Origin: Alphaproteobacteria bacterium
GTDB taxonomy: Bacteria; Pseudomonadota; Alphaproteobacteria; Micavibrionales; Micavibrionaceae
Assembly (NCBI GenBank): GCA_016125135.1
Contig: WGMJ01000018.1
Location: 186,001 to 250,000 of the forward strand
DNA length: 64,000 nucleotides
Direction of reading: 5' to 3'
Positions 26,534 to 35,663 of this stretch are shown piece after piece; the stretch's first letter is position 1; every line of letters starts with the position of its first letter. The position numbers and the translations under genes were made by a program. The notes beneath the pieces were generated by a model. It made no database searches. It was not told where the DNA came from and saw only the letters and a program-made list of their open reading frames with translations.

Positions 26534-27070
26534 ATGCTAAAGAAGAAACCCAAAACAAAAAAGCCTGCAAAAGCGGCAAAAAAAACTTCCGTTAAGACAA
26601 AACGCGGCGCTAAACAAGCGCGCCCGAATATGAATATCCGTGAAGCGCGCTCGGATGCCGACTATCACCGCGCTTTCCCGATTATCCGCCAGCTGCTGCC
26701 GCATCTGGACATGCAAACCTATGCACGCCGTGTGTTTATTGCTCGCGCGACAGGCTACCGCATGTATATCGGCCTGATTAACAAGGAAGTTGCAGGCGTT
26801 ATTGGCATTATTGCCAACCATAACCTCCATGACGGCTTTGTAACTTACGTTGAACATGTTGTGGTTGATGATAAATTCCGTGGCATGGGCTACGGACATG
26901 AGCTGCTTTCCTTCGCGGAAAAACGTGCGATTGAAGAAGGCTGCAACCTGATAGAGCTTGATGTTGATACGGGCCGTGATGATGTCGAGAAATTCTACGC
27001 CAAGTTCGGCTATCAGATCATCGGCAAATACCACCAGAAAAACCTCGATCCCTATAAGGATATTTTATAA
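26534..27070 (+). CDS. GNAT family N-acetyltransferase with lysine-rich N-terminus
   Basis: 178 residues. Residues 33-178 are a GNAT domain (VTYVEHVVVDDKFRGMGYGHELLSF, with the acetyl-CoA loop at RGMGYG, then IELDVDTGRDDVEKFYAKFGY). Residues 1-32 are almost entirely Lys, Ala and Pro (KKKPKTKKPAKAAKK), which may bind nucleic acid, or may be non-coding if translation starts at the ATG giving MNIREAR (26630). Neither start has a clear ribosome site. A palindromic repeat starts seven bases after the stop. Confidence 0.82.
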   Translation: MLKKKPKTKKPAKAAKKTSVKTKRGAKQARPNMNIREARSDADYHRAFPIIRQLLPHLDMQTYARRVFIARATGYRMYIGLINKEVAGVIGIIANHNLHDGFVTYVEHVVVDDKFRGMGYGHELLSFAEKRAIEEGCNLIELDVDTGRDDVEKFYAKFGYQIIGKYHQKNLDPYKDIL

Positions 27071-27076
27071 TCAATT

Positions 27077-27142
27077 TGTTACCCCAGCGAAAGCTGGGGT
27101 CCAGAGCTACAGAGCTGGATGCCAGCTTTCGCTGGCATGACA
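27077..27142. repeat. Palindromic repeat, family A, copy 2
   Basis: 66-bp double hairpin (CCCCAGCGAAAGCTGGGG, spacer with CCAGAG, then TGCCAGCTTTCGCTGGCA, TGACA). It lies seven bases after the GNAT stop and 26 bp before trmFO, so it is the whole non-coding content between them. Confidence 0.9.
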
Positions 27143-27168
27143 TTCTTTTTTGTGCTTAGTATCTGCCT

Positions 27169-28533
27169 ATGAAATCAGTTCACATTATCGGCGCTGGCAT
27201 GGCGGGTAGCGAAGCGGCTTGGCAATGCGCACAGCTTGGCGTTCCTGTTATTTTGCATGAAATGCGCCCGCAGCAAATGACTGAAGCCCATAAAACAGGG
27301 CTTTGTGCCGAGCTTGTTTGCTCGAATTCGTTCCGCTCTGATGATAAAGACTACAACGCCGTTGGCCTGCTGCATGAAGAAATGCGCATGTGCAATTCCA
27401 TTATCATGCGTGAGGGTGCAAAAGCCGCTGTGCCAGCTGGTGGTGCGCTGGCTGTTGATCGTGATATTTTCTCGGCAAACGTAACAGACGCACTAAAAGA
27501 ACATCCACTTGTAAGAATCGAATATGGCATGGTGGATTTTCCGCCTGATGCATGGGAAAACGTTATCATTGCAACCGGCCCCCTCACCGCGCCCGCCTTG
27601 GCTGAAAATATCCGTAAGCGGACAGGCGAAGATGCGCTGGCCTTCTTCGATGCTATTGCGCCCATTGTTTATAAAGAAAGCATCAACTTCGATATTGCAT
27701 GGATGCAATCACGCTACGACAAGGAAGGCCCTGCCGGTACAGGCTCGGACTATATCAACTGCCCGCTCGACAAAGACCAGTATTACGCTTTTATTGAAGC
27801 CCTGCTGGCCGCCGATAAAACCGAATTTAAAGAATGGGAAAAAAACACGCCTTACTTTGAAGGCTGCATGCCGATAGAAGTGATGGCCTCGCGCGGGCCT
27901 GATACGCTGCGCTTTGGCCCCATGAAACCTGTGGGCCTTACTGACAAGCGCACAGGCAAGCGCCCTTACGGCGTTGTGCAGTTACGGCAAGATAACAAGC
28001 TGGGTACGCTTTATAATATCGTTGGCTTCCAGACCAAGATGAAATACGGCGAACAAACAAAGATTTTTAAAATGATCCCCGGCCTTGAGAATGCCGAGTT
28101 CGCACGCCTTGGCGGCTTACACCGCAACACCTTTATCAATAGCCCGAAACTGCTTGATGGTACTTTGCGCCTCAAGAGTGAACCACGCATACGTTTTGCA
28201 GGGCAAATTACAGGGTGCGAAGGTTATGTTGAAAGTGCAGCCGTTGGTATTATGGCGGCGCGTTTTGCAGCATCTGAAATTCTGGACCGTGAAATTGCCC
28301 CGCCACCCGCAACCACAGCCATGGGCGCACTGCTAAACCATATTACAGGTGGTGGAAATGTAGAAACCTTCCAGCCGATGAATATCAATTTCGGCCTCTT
28401 CCCCGATATCGTGACAAAAGAACGCGGACGCGAGAAAAAGAAAATGCTCAGCGCACGGGCACTGAGCGATTTCGAACCTTGGGTTAATAACTTTTCAACG
28501 TCATTCCCGCGAAAGCGGGAATCTCATGGATAA
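27169..28533 (+). CDS. trmFO: Methylenetetrahydrofolate-tRNA-(uracil-5-)-methyltransferase TrmFO
   Basis: 454 residues. The FAD-binding [47 protein letters not shown] and the C-terminal [19 protein letters not shown] are the TrmFO set. It forms 5-methyluridine at position 54 of tRNA using methylene-tetrahydrofolate. The last 12 residues ([12 protein letters not shown]) come from translation into a family B palindromic repeat, which also provides the stop codon, so the natural C-terminus seems to have been replaced. Confidence 0.95.
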   Translation: MKSVHIIGAGMAGSEAAWQCAQLGVPVILHEMRPQQMTEAHKTGLCAELVCSNSFRSDDKDYNAVGLLHEEMRMCNSIIMREGAKAAVPAGGALAVDRDIFSANVTDALKEHPLVRIEYGMVDFPPDAWENVIIATGPLTAPALAENIRKRTGEDALAFFDAIAPIVYKESINFDIAWMQSRYDKEGPAGTGSDYINCPLDKDQYYAFIEALLAADKTEFKEWEKNTPYFEGCMPIEVMASRGPDTLRFGPMKPVGLTDKRTGKRPYGVVQLRQDNKLGTLYNIVGFQTKMKYGEQTKIFKMIPGLENAEFARLGGLHRNTFINSPKLLDGTLRLKSEPRIRFAGQITGCEGYVESAAVGIMAARFAASEILDREIAPPPATTAMGALLNHITGGGNVETFQPMNINFGLFPDIVTKERGREKKKMLSARALSDFEPWVNNFSTSFPRKRESHG

Positions 28534-28563
28534 GAACCAGATCCTCGCGTTCGCGAGGATGAC
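28500..28563. repeat. Palindromic repeat, family B, copy 2, overlapping the trmFO end
   Basis: 64-bp double hairpin: ATTCCCGCGAAAGCGGGAAT, spacer, then ATCCTCGCGTTCGCGAGGAT, flanked by GTC and GAC. The first half is translated as the trmFO C-terminus. It lies between trmFO and the convergent pseudopilin-like gene. Confidence 0.9.
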
Positions 28564-28568
28564 GAATT

Positions 28569-29303
28569 TTAATTCAGAATACGTGCGTAAACAGTGCAAC
28601 GTTTGTTAATATCCGTTCGGGCATAGGCCCCTGCAGCGACACAACCACCACGGCCTGCCCAGTATATGATTCCGGACGTGGGGATTCCATCATCGATCTT
28701 CAAATCAATTTGTGCCGTTTGTTCCGCAGTAAGTTTGCCAGTCGTGGTCGTTACGGTGGCAACGGAACCATTTAAAACCAGATAATTACCTGCTGATGGC
28801 GACAAACCAGATGTTAATGCGTTCGTTGTGCCGTTTGATGAACCCATCCAAAATCCACCCCCAATAGCGGCCTTCGGTAGGCCGGAGCCAAATGTTATGC
28901 CACCAGCTGGTGAAATACCCATGTAAAGCCCTGCTGCAGCCAAATTTAAAAATGCCACATGCCCCTCACCATTTGCTGCGACCACTGTACCCAAAGCTGC
29001 ACCACCCGCATTATCGATTGTAAAGTCGCCATCCCCCGCCGTGTTGCATGGAGCGCCACAATTGGGAATAATATTTCCTGGGCCGGGCGTTGCAGGAATG
29101 TCGCCCGGCAGATAGGCGTATAAATCAACGAAAGCTTTTGTCGCCATATCAACAGATTTGATTGTAGAAACAACAGATGTAATTTGCGCCTCGCCCAGCA
29201 CCTCGCGGCCCTTCAGCACACCACCGATAAGCAATGCGATAATGACAATAACAATTCCCATTTCGACAAGGGTAAAACCTGATTGTGTTTTTTTATTTTT
29301 CAT
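28569..29303 (-). CDS. Type IV pilin-like / pseudopilin protein
   Basis: 244 residues from the ATG at 29303 (MKNKKTQSGFTLVEMG), preceded by AAAGG. The prepilin peptidase site is G/FTLVEMG with Glu5, and the N-terminal helix continues IVIVIIALLIGGVLKGRE. The body has Gly/Ala/Thr-rich repeats, four or more cysteines near the ends (CGAPCNTAG, GGCVAAG, KRCTVYARIL), and probably a disulfide-bonded head. No other pilus genes are nearby, so it is a lone structural pilin or pseudopilin, perhaps using assembly genes elsewhere. An upstream frame (MPAFAGMT) is merely repeat sequence. Confidence 0.88.
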   Translation of the reverse strand: MKNKKTQSGFTLVEMGIVIVIIALLIGGVLKGREVLGEAQITSVVSTIKSVDMATKAFVDLYAYLPGDIPATPGPGNIIPNCGAPCNTAGDGDFTIDNAGGAALGTVVAANGEGHVAFLNLAAAGLYMGISPAGGITFGSGLPKAAIGGGFWMGSSNGTTNALTSGLSPSAGNYLVLNGSVATVTTTTGKLTAEQTAQIDLKIDDGIPTSGIIYWAGRGGCVAAGAYARTDINKRCTVYARILN

Positions 29304-29318
29304 TTTTATGCCTTTCTG

Positions 29319-29404
29319 TGTCATGCCAGCGAAAGCTGGCATCCAGAGTTACAAAATAAAACTTTGTTTTGATCCACTGGACCCCAGCTTTCGCTGGGGT
29401 GACA
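29319..29404. repeat. Palindromic repeat, family A, copy 3 (long form)
   Basis: 86-bp form with a 38-bp central part between the two hairpins. Compared with the copy at 53680-53765 on the opposite strand, it differs at only one base by my count, which points to recent copying. It lies immediately upstream of the pseudopilin gene, where its sequence could serve as a 5' structure. Confidence 0.9.
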
Positions 29405-29434
29405 TATGGAGTGTAAAAATATACCACGAAATAA

Positions 29435-29458
29435 AAAAAGCCCCAAACGGGGCTTTTT
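29435..29458 (-). terminator. Rho-independent terminator downstream of hppA
   Basis: Stem AAAAAGCCCC / GGGGCTTTTT around a four-base loop. It lies downstream of hppA on the minus strand, beyond the family B repeat, and could also act in the plus direction, where no gene is read. Confidence 0.9.
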
Positions 29459-29469
29459 CTTTATTCTTT

Positions 29470-29535
29470 GTCATCCTCGCGGAAGCGAGGATCTTGTGCC
29501 AAATTTCACGGGATCCCCTCTTTCGAGGGGATGAC
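29470..29535. repeat. Palindromic repeat, family B, copy 3
   Basis: 66-bp double hairpin (ATCCTCGCGGAAGCGAGGAT, spacer, ATCCCCTCTTTCGAGGGGAT) with GTC and GAC edges. It begins nine bases after the hppA stop, before the terminator, the same placement as in several other genes here. Confidence 0.9.
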
Positions 29536-29543
29536 ACCGTGGA

Positions 29544-31652
29544 TTAAACGCCAGCAACAAACTTGGCAACAATCGCAACCAGTAGAATGGCCACAATGTT
29601 GGCAATTTTGATAAGCGGGTTTACAGCAGGGCCTGACGTATCTTTGTACGGATCGCCGACTGTATCACCGGTTACAGCTGCCTTGTGCGCATCCGAACCT
29701 TTACCACCATGGTTGCCTTCTTCAATGTACTTCTTGGCGTTATCCCATGCACCACCACCGGATGTCATGGAAATGGCCACGAAGAGACCAGTGACGATTG
29801 TACCCATCAGCAACGCACCCAGTGCCTGGAAGGCTGCTTCAAGATCAGCCACCGCCCATGCAATGCAGAACAACGCAACAGGAGCAAGAACCGGCAGAAT
29901 TGACGGTACAATCATTTCGCGGATTGCAGCTTTTGTCAGCATGTCAACAGCGCGGCCGTAATCGGGCTTCGCTTTGCCTTCCATGATGCCAGGGATTTCC
30001 TTGAACTGACGACGTACTTCAACAACAACGCTGGAAGCCGCACGACCCACAGCTGTCATTGACATGGCAGCGAACAGGTAAGGCAACAAACCACCCACGA
30101 ACAGACCGATCACCACGAATGGCGATTGCAGGTCGAACGCGATGTTCGGGAATCTGTCCCCCAGATAGTGGTGGATTTCTTCCGTATAAGCTGCGAACAA
30201 AACAAGCGCTGCAAGACCGGCAGAACCGATTGCATAGCCTTTTGTCACCGCTTTTGTTGTGTTACCAACAGCATCGAGTTTGTCTGTGCTTACGCGCACG
30301 CTTGGCGGCAGTTCAGACATTTCGGCGATACCGCCTGCGTTGTCTGTCACCGGGCCGAACGCATCAAGCGCAACGATCATACCGGCAAGTGCCAGCAATG
30401 TTGTTGCTGCCAAAGCAATACCGTAAAGGCCAGCGAGCGTGAAAGTAACGTAGATACCAACACAGATTACAAGCACAGGCAGCGCTGTTGCTTCCATCGA
30501 CACGGCCAGACCCTGAATCACGTTTGTACCGTGACCGGTTTCAGAAGCACGTGCCACTTCACGCACAGGGCGGAAGCTTGTACTTGTGTAGTATTCGGTA
30601 ATCCAGACCAGAAGCGCTGTTACAACCAAGCCTGTAACGGCACAGTAGAACAGTTCCATACCGGTGACTGTTACATCGCCGACGAGCTGGATCGGGTCAT
30701 GCAGGCCGATGAAGCTTTCAATCGCGACATAAATAAGCACGATCGAGAACACAGCACTCGCGATGAGGCCGCGGTACAGTGCGCCCATAACGTTTTCATT
30801 TTTGCCAAGACGGACAAAGAATGTACCGGCAACAGAACCGATGATTGAAAGACCACAGATAAGCAGTGGCAGGATCATCCCTTCGATCTGCGCATTTGGT
30901 GTAATGAACACGCTGGCTGCAATCAACATAGTAGCAACAATTGTTACCGCATATGTTTCAAACAAGTCAGCCGCCATACCCGCACAATCACCCACGTTGT
31001 CACCAACGTTATCGGCAATAACAGCAGGGTTCCGTGGGTCATCTTCCGGAATACCGGCTTCGACTTTACCAACAAGGTCCGCGCCAACGTCAGCACCTTT
31101 TGTAAAGATACCACCGCCAAGACGGGCGAAGATTGAAATAAGAGAAGCACCGAAACCAAGACCTACAAGACCTTCAAGCATCTGGCGGTTTTCAAATGAT
31201 GTGTAAACATCGAGCGCGATGAAGTAACCTGCAACACCGAGAAGACCCAAGCCCACAACAAGCAAACCTGTGATAGCACCTGATTTGAAAGCAACATCAA
31301 GCGCTTTCTCAAGACCTTCACTGGCAGCCTGTGTTGTACGGACGTTTGCACGCACAGACACGTTCATGCCGACATAGCCAGCCAAACCTGAAAGCACAGC
31401 GCCGATAACAAAACCAGTTGCCACGTGCCAGCCCAACAGCCACCACAGCAAACCGGCAACGACAACGCCCACGGCGCCGATCGTCATATATTGACGGTTA
31501 AGGTAGGCTTTGGCGCCTTCCTGAATAGCGCCTGCAATTTGTTGCATACGCTCTGACCCTGCAGAGAGGGACATCACCTGACTTGACGTGAACAGGCCAT
31601 AGAAAATAGCCAGCACCGCGCAAGCCGCGATAAGTACATAGATTTCAATCAT
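29544..31652 (-). CDS. hppA: K+-independent membrane-bound H+-translocating pyrophosphatase
   Basis: 702 residues with about 16 membrane helices. The pyrophosphate site lies in [13 protein letters not shown] and [19 protein letters not shown], and DNAGGIAEM plus [15 protein letters not shown] complete it. The discriminating segment reads [17 protein letters not shown]: Lys and Thr at the positions that are Ala and Gly in K+-dependent enzymes, so it is the K+-independent proton-pumping type. It couples PPi hydrolysis to proton export. TAAGGATTCTCAA gives the ribosome site. Confidence 0.97.
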   Translation of the reverse strand: MIEIYVLIAACAVLAIFYGLFTSSQVMSLSAGSERMQQIAGAIQEGAKAYLNRQYMTIGAVGVVVAGLLWWLLGWHVATGFVIGAVLSGLAGYVGMNVSVRANVRTTQAASEGLEKALDVAFKSGAITGLLVVGLGLLGVAGYFIALDVYTSFENRQMLEGLVGLGFGASLISIFARLGGGIFTKGADVGADLVGKVEAGIPEDDPRNPAVIADNVGDNVGDCAGMAADLFETYAVTIVATMLIAASVFITPNAQIEGMILPLLICGLSIIGSVAGTFFVRLGKNENVMGALYRGLIASAVFSIVLIYVAIESFIGLHDPIQLVGDVTVTGMELFYCAVTGLVVTALLVWITEYYTSTSFRPVREVARASETGHGTNVIQGLAVSMEATALPVLVICVGIYVTFTLAGLYGIALAATTLLALAGMIVALDAFGPVTDNAGGIAEMSELPPSVRVSTDKLDAVGNTTKAVTKGYAIGSAGLAALVLFAAYTEEIHHYLGDRFPNIAFDLQSPFVVIGLFVGGLLPYLFAAMSMTAVGRAASSVVVEVRRQFKEIPGIMEGKAKPDYGRAVDMLTKAAIREMIVPSILPVLAPVALFCIAWAVADLEAAFQALGALLMGTIVTGLFVAISMTSGGGAWDNAKKYIEEGNHGGKGSDAHKAAVTGDTVGDPYKDTSGPAVNPLIKIANIVAILLVAIVAKFVAGV

Positions 31653-31761
31653 TTGAGAATCCTTATGGTTGATTTAACTGGGGGGAAGGATGCAAAAATT
31701 ACGCGATTCTGGCAAGAGGCGTGACAAAACTATACGTGCCCGCTTTTCATAACATAAAAAA

Positions 31762-31781
31762 ATCCCCGCTTTTGCGGGGAT
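31762..31781 (-). terminator. Rho-independent terminator downstream of the FliL-like gene
   Basis: Stem ATCCCCGC / GCGGGGAT with a TTTT loop; on the minus strand it is followed by a T-run. It terminates the 145-residue gene before hppA. A second small hairpin, ATCAAGT / ACTTGAT at 31796-31817, sits between the stop and this terminator. Confidence 0.9.
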
Positions 31782-31828
31782 CTGGTATTAGAACCATCAA
31801 GTGAGAAGGGACTTGATTATGTTTATTA

Positions 31829-32266
31829 TTATATGGGACGCTGTTGAACGACCTGCAAAAGCACGTCACTGACCACGCCATCACCCATAACCTTCTGGGA
31901 GAGCGAGTTCAGGCGCTGCTTCAGGGCGCCAATCTGGATAACACCATTTTCCATTAATGTTTTGCGGTACAGAACGCCGTAAAGGTCCTGTAAATAAGCG
32001 TCTTTCAGCTTGGGAGAGTATCTTGTTACTTTATCGGCTGCCAGCTTGTCACCCACTTCAAGCGAGATAACAAGGCTTACGGTCTGTGAAATGCCGTTTT
32101 TATCGACCACGGGCAAAATCAAAGGTGATAGTTGCACGAATTCGGGGCCTACTTCAGCACCCTCACCGCCGCCATTTGCATATGCTTTATTTGAATTCCC
32201 TACTACCACCCCGGCGCTAAGCACAAGCAGACACAGCGCGTACAACGCAGATTTACCAATCTTCAT
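31829..32266 (-). CDS. Exported FliL-like protein
   Basis: 145 residues. A signal peptide (SALYALCLLVLSAGVVVG, then NKAYA) is followed by a domain that matches FliL in pattern: PEFVQLSPLILPVVDKNG, VSLVISLEVGDKLAADKV, SPKLKDAYLQDLYGVLY and ALKQRLNSLSQKVMGDGVVSDVLLQ. FliL proteins are stomatin-like periplasmic parts of the flagellar motor, but here a cleavable-type signal replaces the usual anchor, and no flagellar genes are in the window. It may be a motor part encoded apart from the main cluster, or a FliL-fold protein of another function. Confidence 0.72.
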   Translation of the reverse strand: MKIGKSALYALCLLVLSAGVVVGNSNKAYANGGGEGAEVGPEFVQLSPLILPVVDKNGISQTVSLVISLEVGDKLAADKVTRYSPKLKDAYLQDLYGVLYRKTLMENGVIQIGALKQRLNSLSQKVMGDGVVSDVLLQVVQQRPI

Positions 32267-32602
32267 ATATTAATTACCCCTTTGGCCCTTCCCGCGGCCT
32301 GTTAACCCTGATCTATTTATGGTAACCAATCGAAGTTAAATAATATTTACATATGTATGGCATTTTAGCTTTCTTCGCACCTGCGAAGAGAAGAATATAA
32401 CCTATTGATATTAAAGGAGTTTTAATTGACGTAAATGTTGCCAAAATTGGATACATGCCGTTTCAGAAATGCGGACTTTCTAAATCGGCCCCAAAAAACC
32501 GCCCTAATGCGCTGAAAATACACCGGATGATTCTGTATTATGTCTTGACTGGGGCCTCTATTTTTCGTAATAAATTATGACCTATTTTAAACGGAGGACA
32601 TT
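32267..32602. other. 336-bp AT-rich intergenic region
   Basis: This space between the divergent FliL-like gene and the unknown operon is AT-rich. It contains a short perfect hairpin CTTCGCACCTGCGAAG at about 32374-32389, an orphan ribosome-site-like AAAGGAG near 32415 that leads only into a TTG ACG TAA stop, and the clear promoter at 32545-32573. I see no gene, tRNA or repeat of the A/B/C families in it. A small RNA cannot be excluded. Confidence 0.5.
32545..32573 (+). promoter_or_regulatory. Sigma70-type promoter of the three-gene unknown operon
   Basis: TTGACT, exactly 17 bases, then TAATAA. Transcription would start near 32580, giving a leader of about 23 bases that holds the ribosome site GGAGG before the ATG at 32603. 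Confidence 0.75.
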
Positions 32603-33103
32603 ATGGCTGTACAAGGCGGCGAACCAACAAATCCAAAAACCACTCAAGATATATTGGTAGAGTTTCTGGCAAAAATTACAGAGCAACGCGATAACGGGTA
32701 TGTCTTTGAATATTGCCCCAGCAGGAATAGAACGTCTGAAGCTGACCTCCAATATGTACACCCTGTTCGCCTTATAGCGATGACAGAGGAAGCAATTGAG
32801 GCAACACAAAGAAAATTCGAGAGCCCCAATGAAGAGTCGCGCCGCATGCGTGACCGTGAAAGACTTCTGAATGCAATTACTTCAAATTCATACACAGCGA
32901 TTTGCCCGCGCAAACGCCTGTTGGAGCTTCACCACAATATTGGAACAGAAGAAGCAAAACGCACAGCAAAAAGCGGCAAACTAAGAAAGCAGTTTGACCA
33001 AGCCCGCACAAACACAATGCGCGGCCAAACATATGCTTTGCTTCAAATGCTCCCAGCAGCAACAGAACCCGAGGTAGGTTGCGGCGTGGATTTTGCTCGC
33101 TAG
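32603..33103 (+). CDS. Hypothetical protein, first gene of the paralogue operon
   Basis: 166 residues, soluble, charged and mostly helical, without signal or membrane segment. It has a strong ribosome site (ACGGAGGACATT). Stretches such as EEAIEATQRKFESPNEESRR and RMRDRERLLNAI suggest helices; ICPRKRLLELHHNIGTEEAK is basic. No family is recognised. The next gene starts 37 bases later with no terminator between, so the operon has three genes and this protein may work with the paralogue pair. Confidence 0.68.
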   Translation: MAVQGGEPTNPKTTQDILVEFLAKITEQRDNGYVFEYCPSRNRTSEADLQYVHPVRLIAMTEEAIEATQRKFESPNEESRRMRDRERLLNAITSNSYTAICPRKRLLELHHNIGTEEAKRTAKSGKLRKQFDQARTNTMRGQTYALLQMLPAATEPEVGCGVDFAR

Positions 33104-33140
33104 CGTTTTAAATTAATTCGGATTTTATACCGGCAGCGCA

Positions 33141-34097
33141 ATGAAGATCTACCGTGATTTCGGTTCGTTTATCGCAAAAATAAATGCGAATCCCCCGCTT
33201 TGCTTTGATATGCGGAAAATGAGCCTTGGCCGCGCGTACCGTAAAGCATCGGGGATTTACTCGAACGAAATTCATGTTGCAATTGTCGGCGAGCCTCATC
33301 ACGTAGAAACACAGCAAGAACTCAAACAAGACCTTGGCGAAAATATGCCGCTTATTTATGCAGGCACCGCAGGACTTGTGAATTTCGGGTATATCGCGGC
33401 TTTGAAACCTGCGGGCGTGATTTTATGGGACGTCAATTATGCGCAGTCTGTTTTCTGGACAATTATGATTGAGGCTTTGGCAAAGAATGAAACCTTACAA
33501 GACTTTCTCACATTTCTAAAAGATAGCCCCAATATCGTTACTGATGCCGTAACCAGATCTTTACAAAAAAGTAATACTGAATTCTTTACCGCCTCAGAAA
33601 GCACGCCTGGCCCCTACATCCGTCATAATATTTATCCATACAGGCTTCCACGCAATATTGAGGAATGGATTGAAGATGCACTAAACAATAATGATGATTC
33701 TTACATACGTGGTGATTTAACATGGCTAACGGATGACGCTTATGCGACCTTGCATACTCTTGCCAAGAACAATGCCATAGGTGTCTTGACGCTTGATATT
33801 ACGCATATGCGCTCTTTTGACCAACTTGCAGGAGAATTAAAAAAAGCCCCGCTTGAGCTAGTTGATACAGACAAGCCTGATGAGGCGCCAACCATAAGAA
33901 GTAACCCGAAAATCGATATCATGTATATCAGCAATATATTTGCGTTTCTTTCACGTAGCCACGACTGGACCCGGAGAAAAATATTCAAGCCTTTGAGCTT
34001 CGTGGACAACCTGGCTTATATTGCACAGGATAATATTATGAAAGTTACACACAGTGGCTCCATTATTATTGATGGCATGAAAAAAAGGCCGCGATAA
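33141..34097 (+). CDS. Hypothetical protein with a methyltransferase-like motif, paralogue 1
   Basis: 318 residues. Residues 73-102 read YAGTAGLVNFGYIAALKP then GVILWDVNYAQ, a glycine-rich strand-loop followed by an acidic-Asn-Gln strand, as in SAM-methyltransferase-fold proteins of the DUF3419/LIC_10091 kind; a late segment, IMYISNIFAFL, fits their serine-asparagine strand. This is inference from motif shape. The next gene is its paralogue, beginning after one spare base. GRAYRKASGIYS near residue 30 is strongly conserved between the two. The substrate is unknown. Confidence 0.7.
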   Translation: MKIYRDFGSFIAKINANPPLCFDMRKMSLGRAYRKASGIYSNEIHVAIVGEPHHVETQQELKQDLGENMPLIYAGTAGLVNFGYIAALKPAGVILWDVNYAQSVFWTIMIEALAKNETLQDFLTFLKDSPNIVTDAVTRSLQKSNTEFFTASESTPGPYIRHNIYPYRLPRNIEEWIEDALNNNDDSYIRGDLTWLTDDAYATLHTLAKNNAIGVLTLDITHMRSFDQLAGELKKAPLELVDTDKPDEAPTIRSNPKIDIMYISNIFAFLSRSHDWTRRKIFKPLSFVDNLAYIAQDNIMKVTHSGSIIIDGMKKRPR

Positions 34098-34098
34098 A

Positions 34099-35133
34099 AT
34101 GAAACTCTATAGAAACTTTGCAGATAAAATAAAACTGCTGAACAAACAGCTGCCGACGCCGGATATGTACGCCATGCCGGGAGGGCGCGCTTACCGGAAA
34201 CTGACAGGCATTTATTCTAGCCAAGCGCATGTTTGCTCTGTTGGTGAAGAGCATATAGGCACTCAACGGATTCTAAAAGCACGTCCTAAAATGCATGGTG
34301 GCATATATGCGGGCGCCGCAGGGCTTGTGAACTGGGGCTATGTTGCCGCTGCAAAACCAAGTGGCGTTATACTTTATGATGTGAATTACGCACAAAGTGT
34401 TTTCTGGGATATGATGATAAAGGCAGCCGCCAAAAATGAAAAACTGGAAGACTTCCTGAAATTCTTCCGGTCCAGCAAACTGGAGTTTACCTTACGCATG
34501 AATGCACACTTGCTTGGAGGCGTGACAACCCACCATAATAACATTCCTATACCCAGCTTCTTTTACTCCGGCATGTTTCCGTACCGCATGATAGACAGTA
34601 TCAAACACTGGCTTAATGGTAACTTGAAGTGGGATAGCGAAAGAAATGACTACCGTTATTCAACCGAGACAGGTGACCGCTCCTGGCTCACGGAAGAAAA
34701 CTACACCGTTATCCATGCACTGGCAAAGAACAATGCGATTGGCATTATGACGCTGGATGTGACGAATGAACCCTGTTTCCAACAGCTGGGCGATTGCCTG
34801 AGGAATGAAGAATTCGAGCTTATTGATACAGAGAATGCCGAAGCGCCACCGCAAATAGTAACAAATCTCGGTATAGACATATGTTACGTAAGCAACATTT
34901 TCAGCTTTTTAAATGACAATACAGATTGGTCTGAACGGCGCCTTAAAACAAAAGGCAATGAGCCAATTTCAGAAGTTGCAAAAAGAAACATTGCTTCGGT
35001 TATGCGTGAGGGTGGAATAATCATCAATGACCATACGATTCTTGATCATACTTACAAGCTTGTATGCCCTAAGTGGGATGATGTAACCCTTCTAAAATAT
35101 ATAAATGGCACTACTGCACTCAAACCGGTGTAG
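34099..35133 (+). CDS. Hypothetical protein with a methyltransferase-like motif, paralogue 2
   Basis: 344 residues, clearly homologous to the preceding gene product along the whole length: [64 protein letters not shown], and ICYVSNIFSFLND. It differs by an insertion of about 25 residues near 190-215 and a longer C-terminus. The pair arose by tandem duplication and has diverged strongly, so both copies seem to be kept by selection. It ends one base from the convergent thioredoxin gene. Confidence 0.7.
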   Translation: MKLYRNFADKIKLLNKQLPTPDMYAMPGGRAYRKLTGIYSSQAHVCSVGEEHIGTQRILKARPKMHGGIYAGAAGLVNWGYVAAAKPSGVILYDVNYAQSVFWDMMIKAAAKNEKLEDFLKFFRSSKLEFTLRMNAHLLGGVTTHHNNIPIPSFFYSGMFPYRMIDSIKHWLNGNLKWDSERNDYRYSTETGDRSWLTEENYTVIHALAKNNAIGIMTLDVTNEPCFQQLGDCLRNEEFELIDTENAEAPPQIVTNLGIDICYVSNIFSFLNDNTDWSERRLKTKGNEPISEVAKRNIASVMREGGIIINDHTILDHTYKLVCPKWDDVTLLKYINGTTALKPV

Positions 35134-35134
35134 T

Positions 35135-35611
35135 TCAATACCTGCAGCTTGGGCCATCGAGCGCCGTAGCTATGGCGCGGCGGCCTTCGTCGGTATACCC
35201 CACAGCAGTTGCCACAACTTCACCATGACAGACTGTAAAAATGGTCGGGTAGCCGCGCAGCTCGACACCGAGGCCTGTGCGGATTTCCTGCGCATGCGGC
35301 TGGTCGATATCAATATAGTAGTAGTTCAACGGATCAGGGTCTTCCTCTTCAAGAAGATCACGCATATCAGCATTAAACAAATGGCATGGGCCGCACCAAT
35401 CAGCCCCGAAGCTGACAATAACAGGCTTACGGTTTGACGCCGCGAGAATTTGTGAAACCGGTACATCATTCGAGTTCGGGTAATCAGCCCGCACACGGTC
35501 GCTATCATACGGGTGTCTGTCCTGCCGCGGGCCCCGCTGCGCTTCGGCGATACCTGCAAAAGATGAAAACACCAAAGCCAGCGCCGGAATAATGGAAATA
35601 TTTTTGTTCAT
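35135..35611 (-). CDS. Exported thioredoxin-fold protein 1
   Basis: 158 residues. A signal peptide (ISIIPALALVFSSFAGIAEA) precedes a charged linker and a thioredoxin domain: PVIVSFGADWCGPCHLFNADM with the WCGPC active site, YYIDIDQPHAQEI, and the cis-proline segment LRGYPTIFTVCHG. A reducing or oxidising role in the periplasm is expected. The gene next door encodes a second such protein; they are separated by about 50 bp and run the same way. Confidence 0.88.
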   Translation of the reverse strand: MNKNISIIPALALVFSSFAGIAEAQRGPRQDRHPYDSDRVRADYPNSNDVPVSQILAASNRKPVIVSFGADWCGPCHLFNADMRDLLEEEDPDPLNYYYIDIDQPHAQEIRTGLGVELRGYPTIFTVCHGEVVATAVGYTDEGRRAIATALDGPSCRY

Positions 35612-35663
35612 ATATTGTCTTTATATGAATAATGTAAGCGCGATGCAATCTTAATTTAAAACC

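Noticed and set aside
29304-29342. N-terminal extension of the pseudopilin (MPAFAGMT start)
   Set aside because: It is repeat-derived and would move the prepilin cleavage site away from the N-terminus.
30126-30848. A 240-codon plus-strand frame across hppA
   Set aside because: Antisense to the pyrophosphatase gene, composed of Cys/His-rich sequence typical of a shadow of membrane codons.
31690-31752. 20-codon frame between hppA and the FliL-like gene behind GGGGGGAAGG
   Set aside because: The purine run is the reverse complement of sequence upstream of hppA, no plus-strand promoter is seen, and the peptide is basic without pattern.
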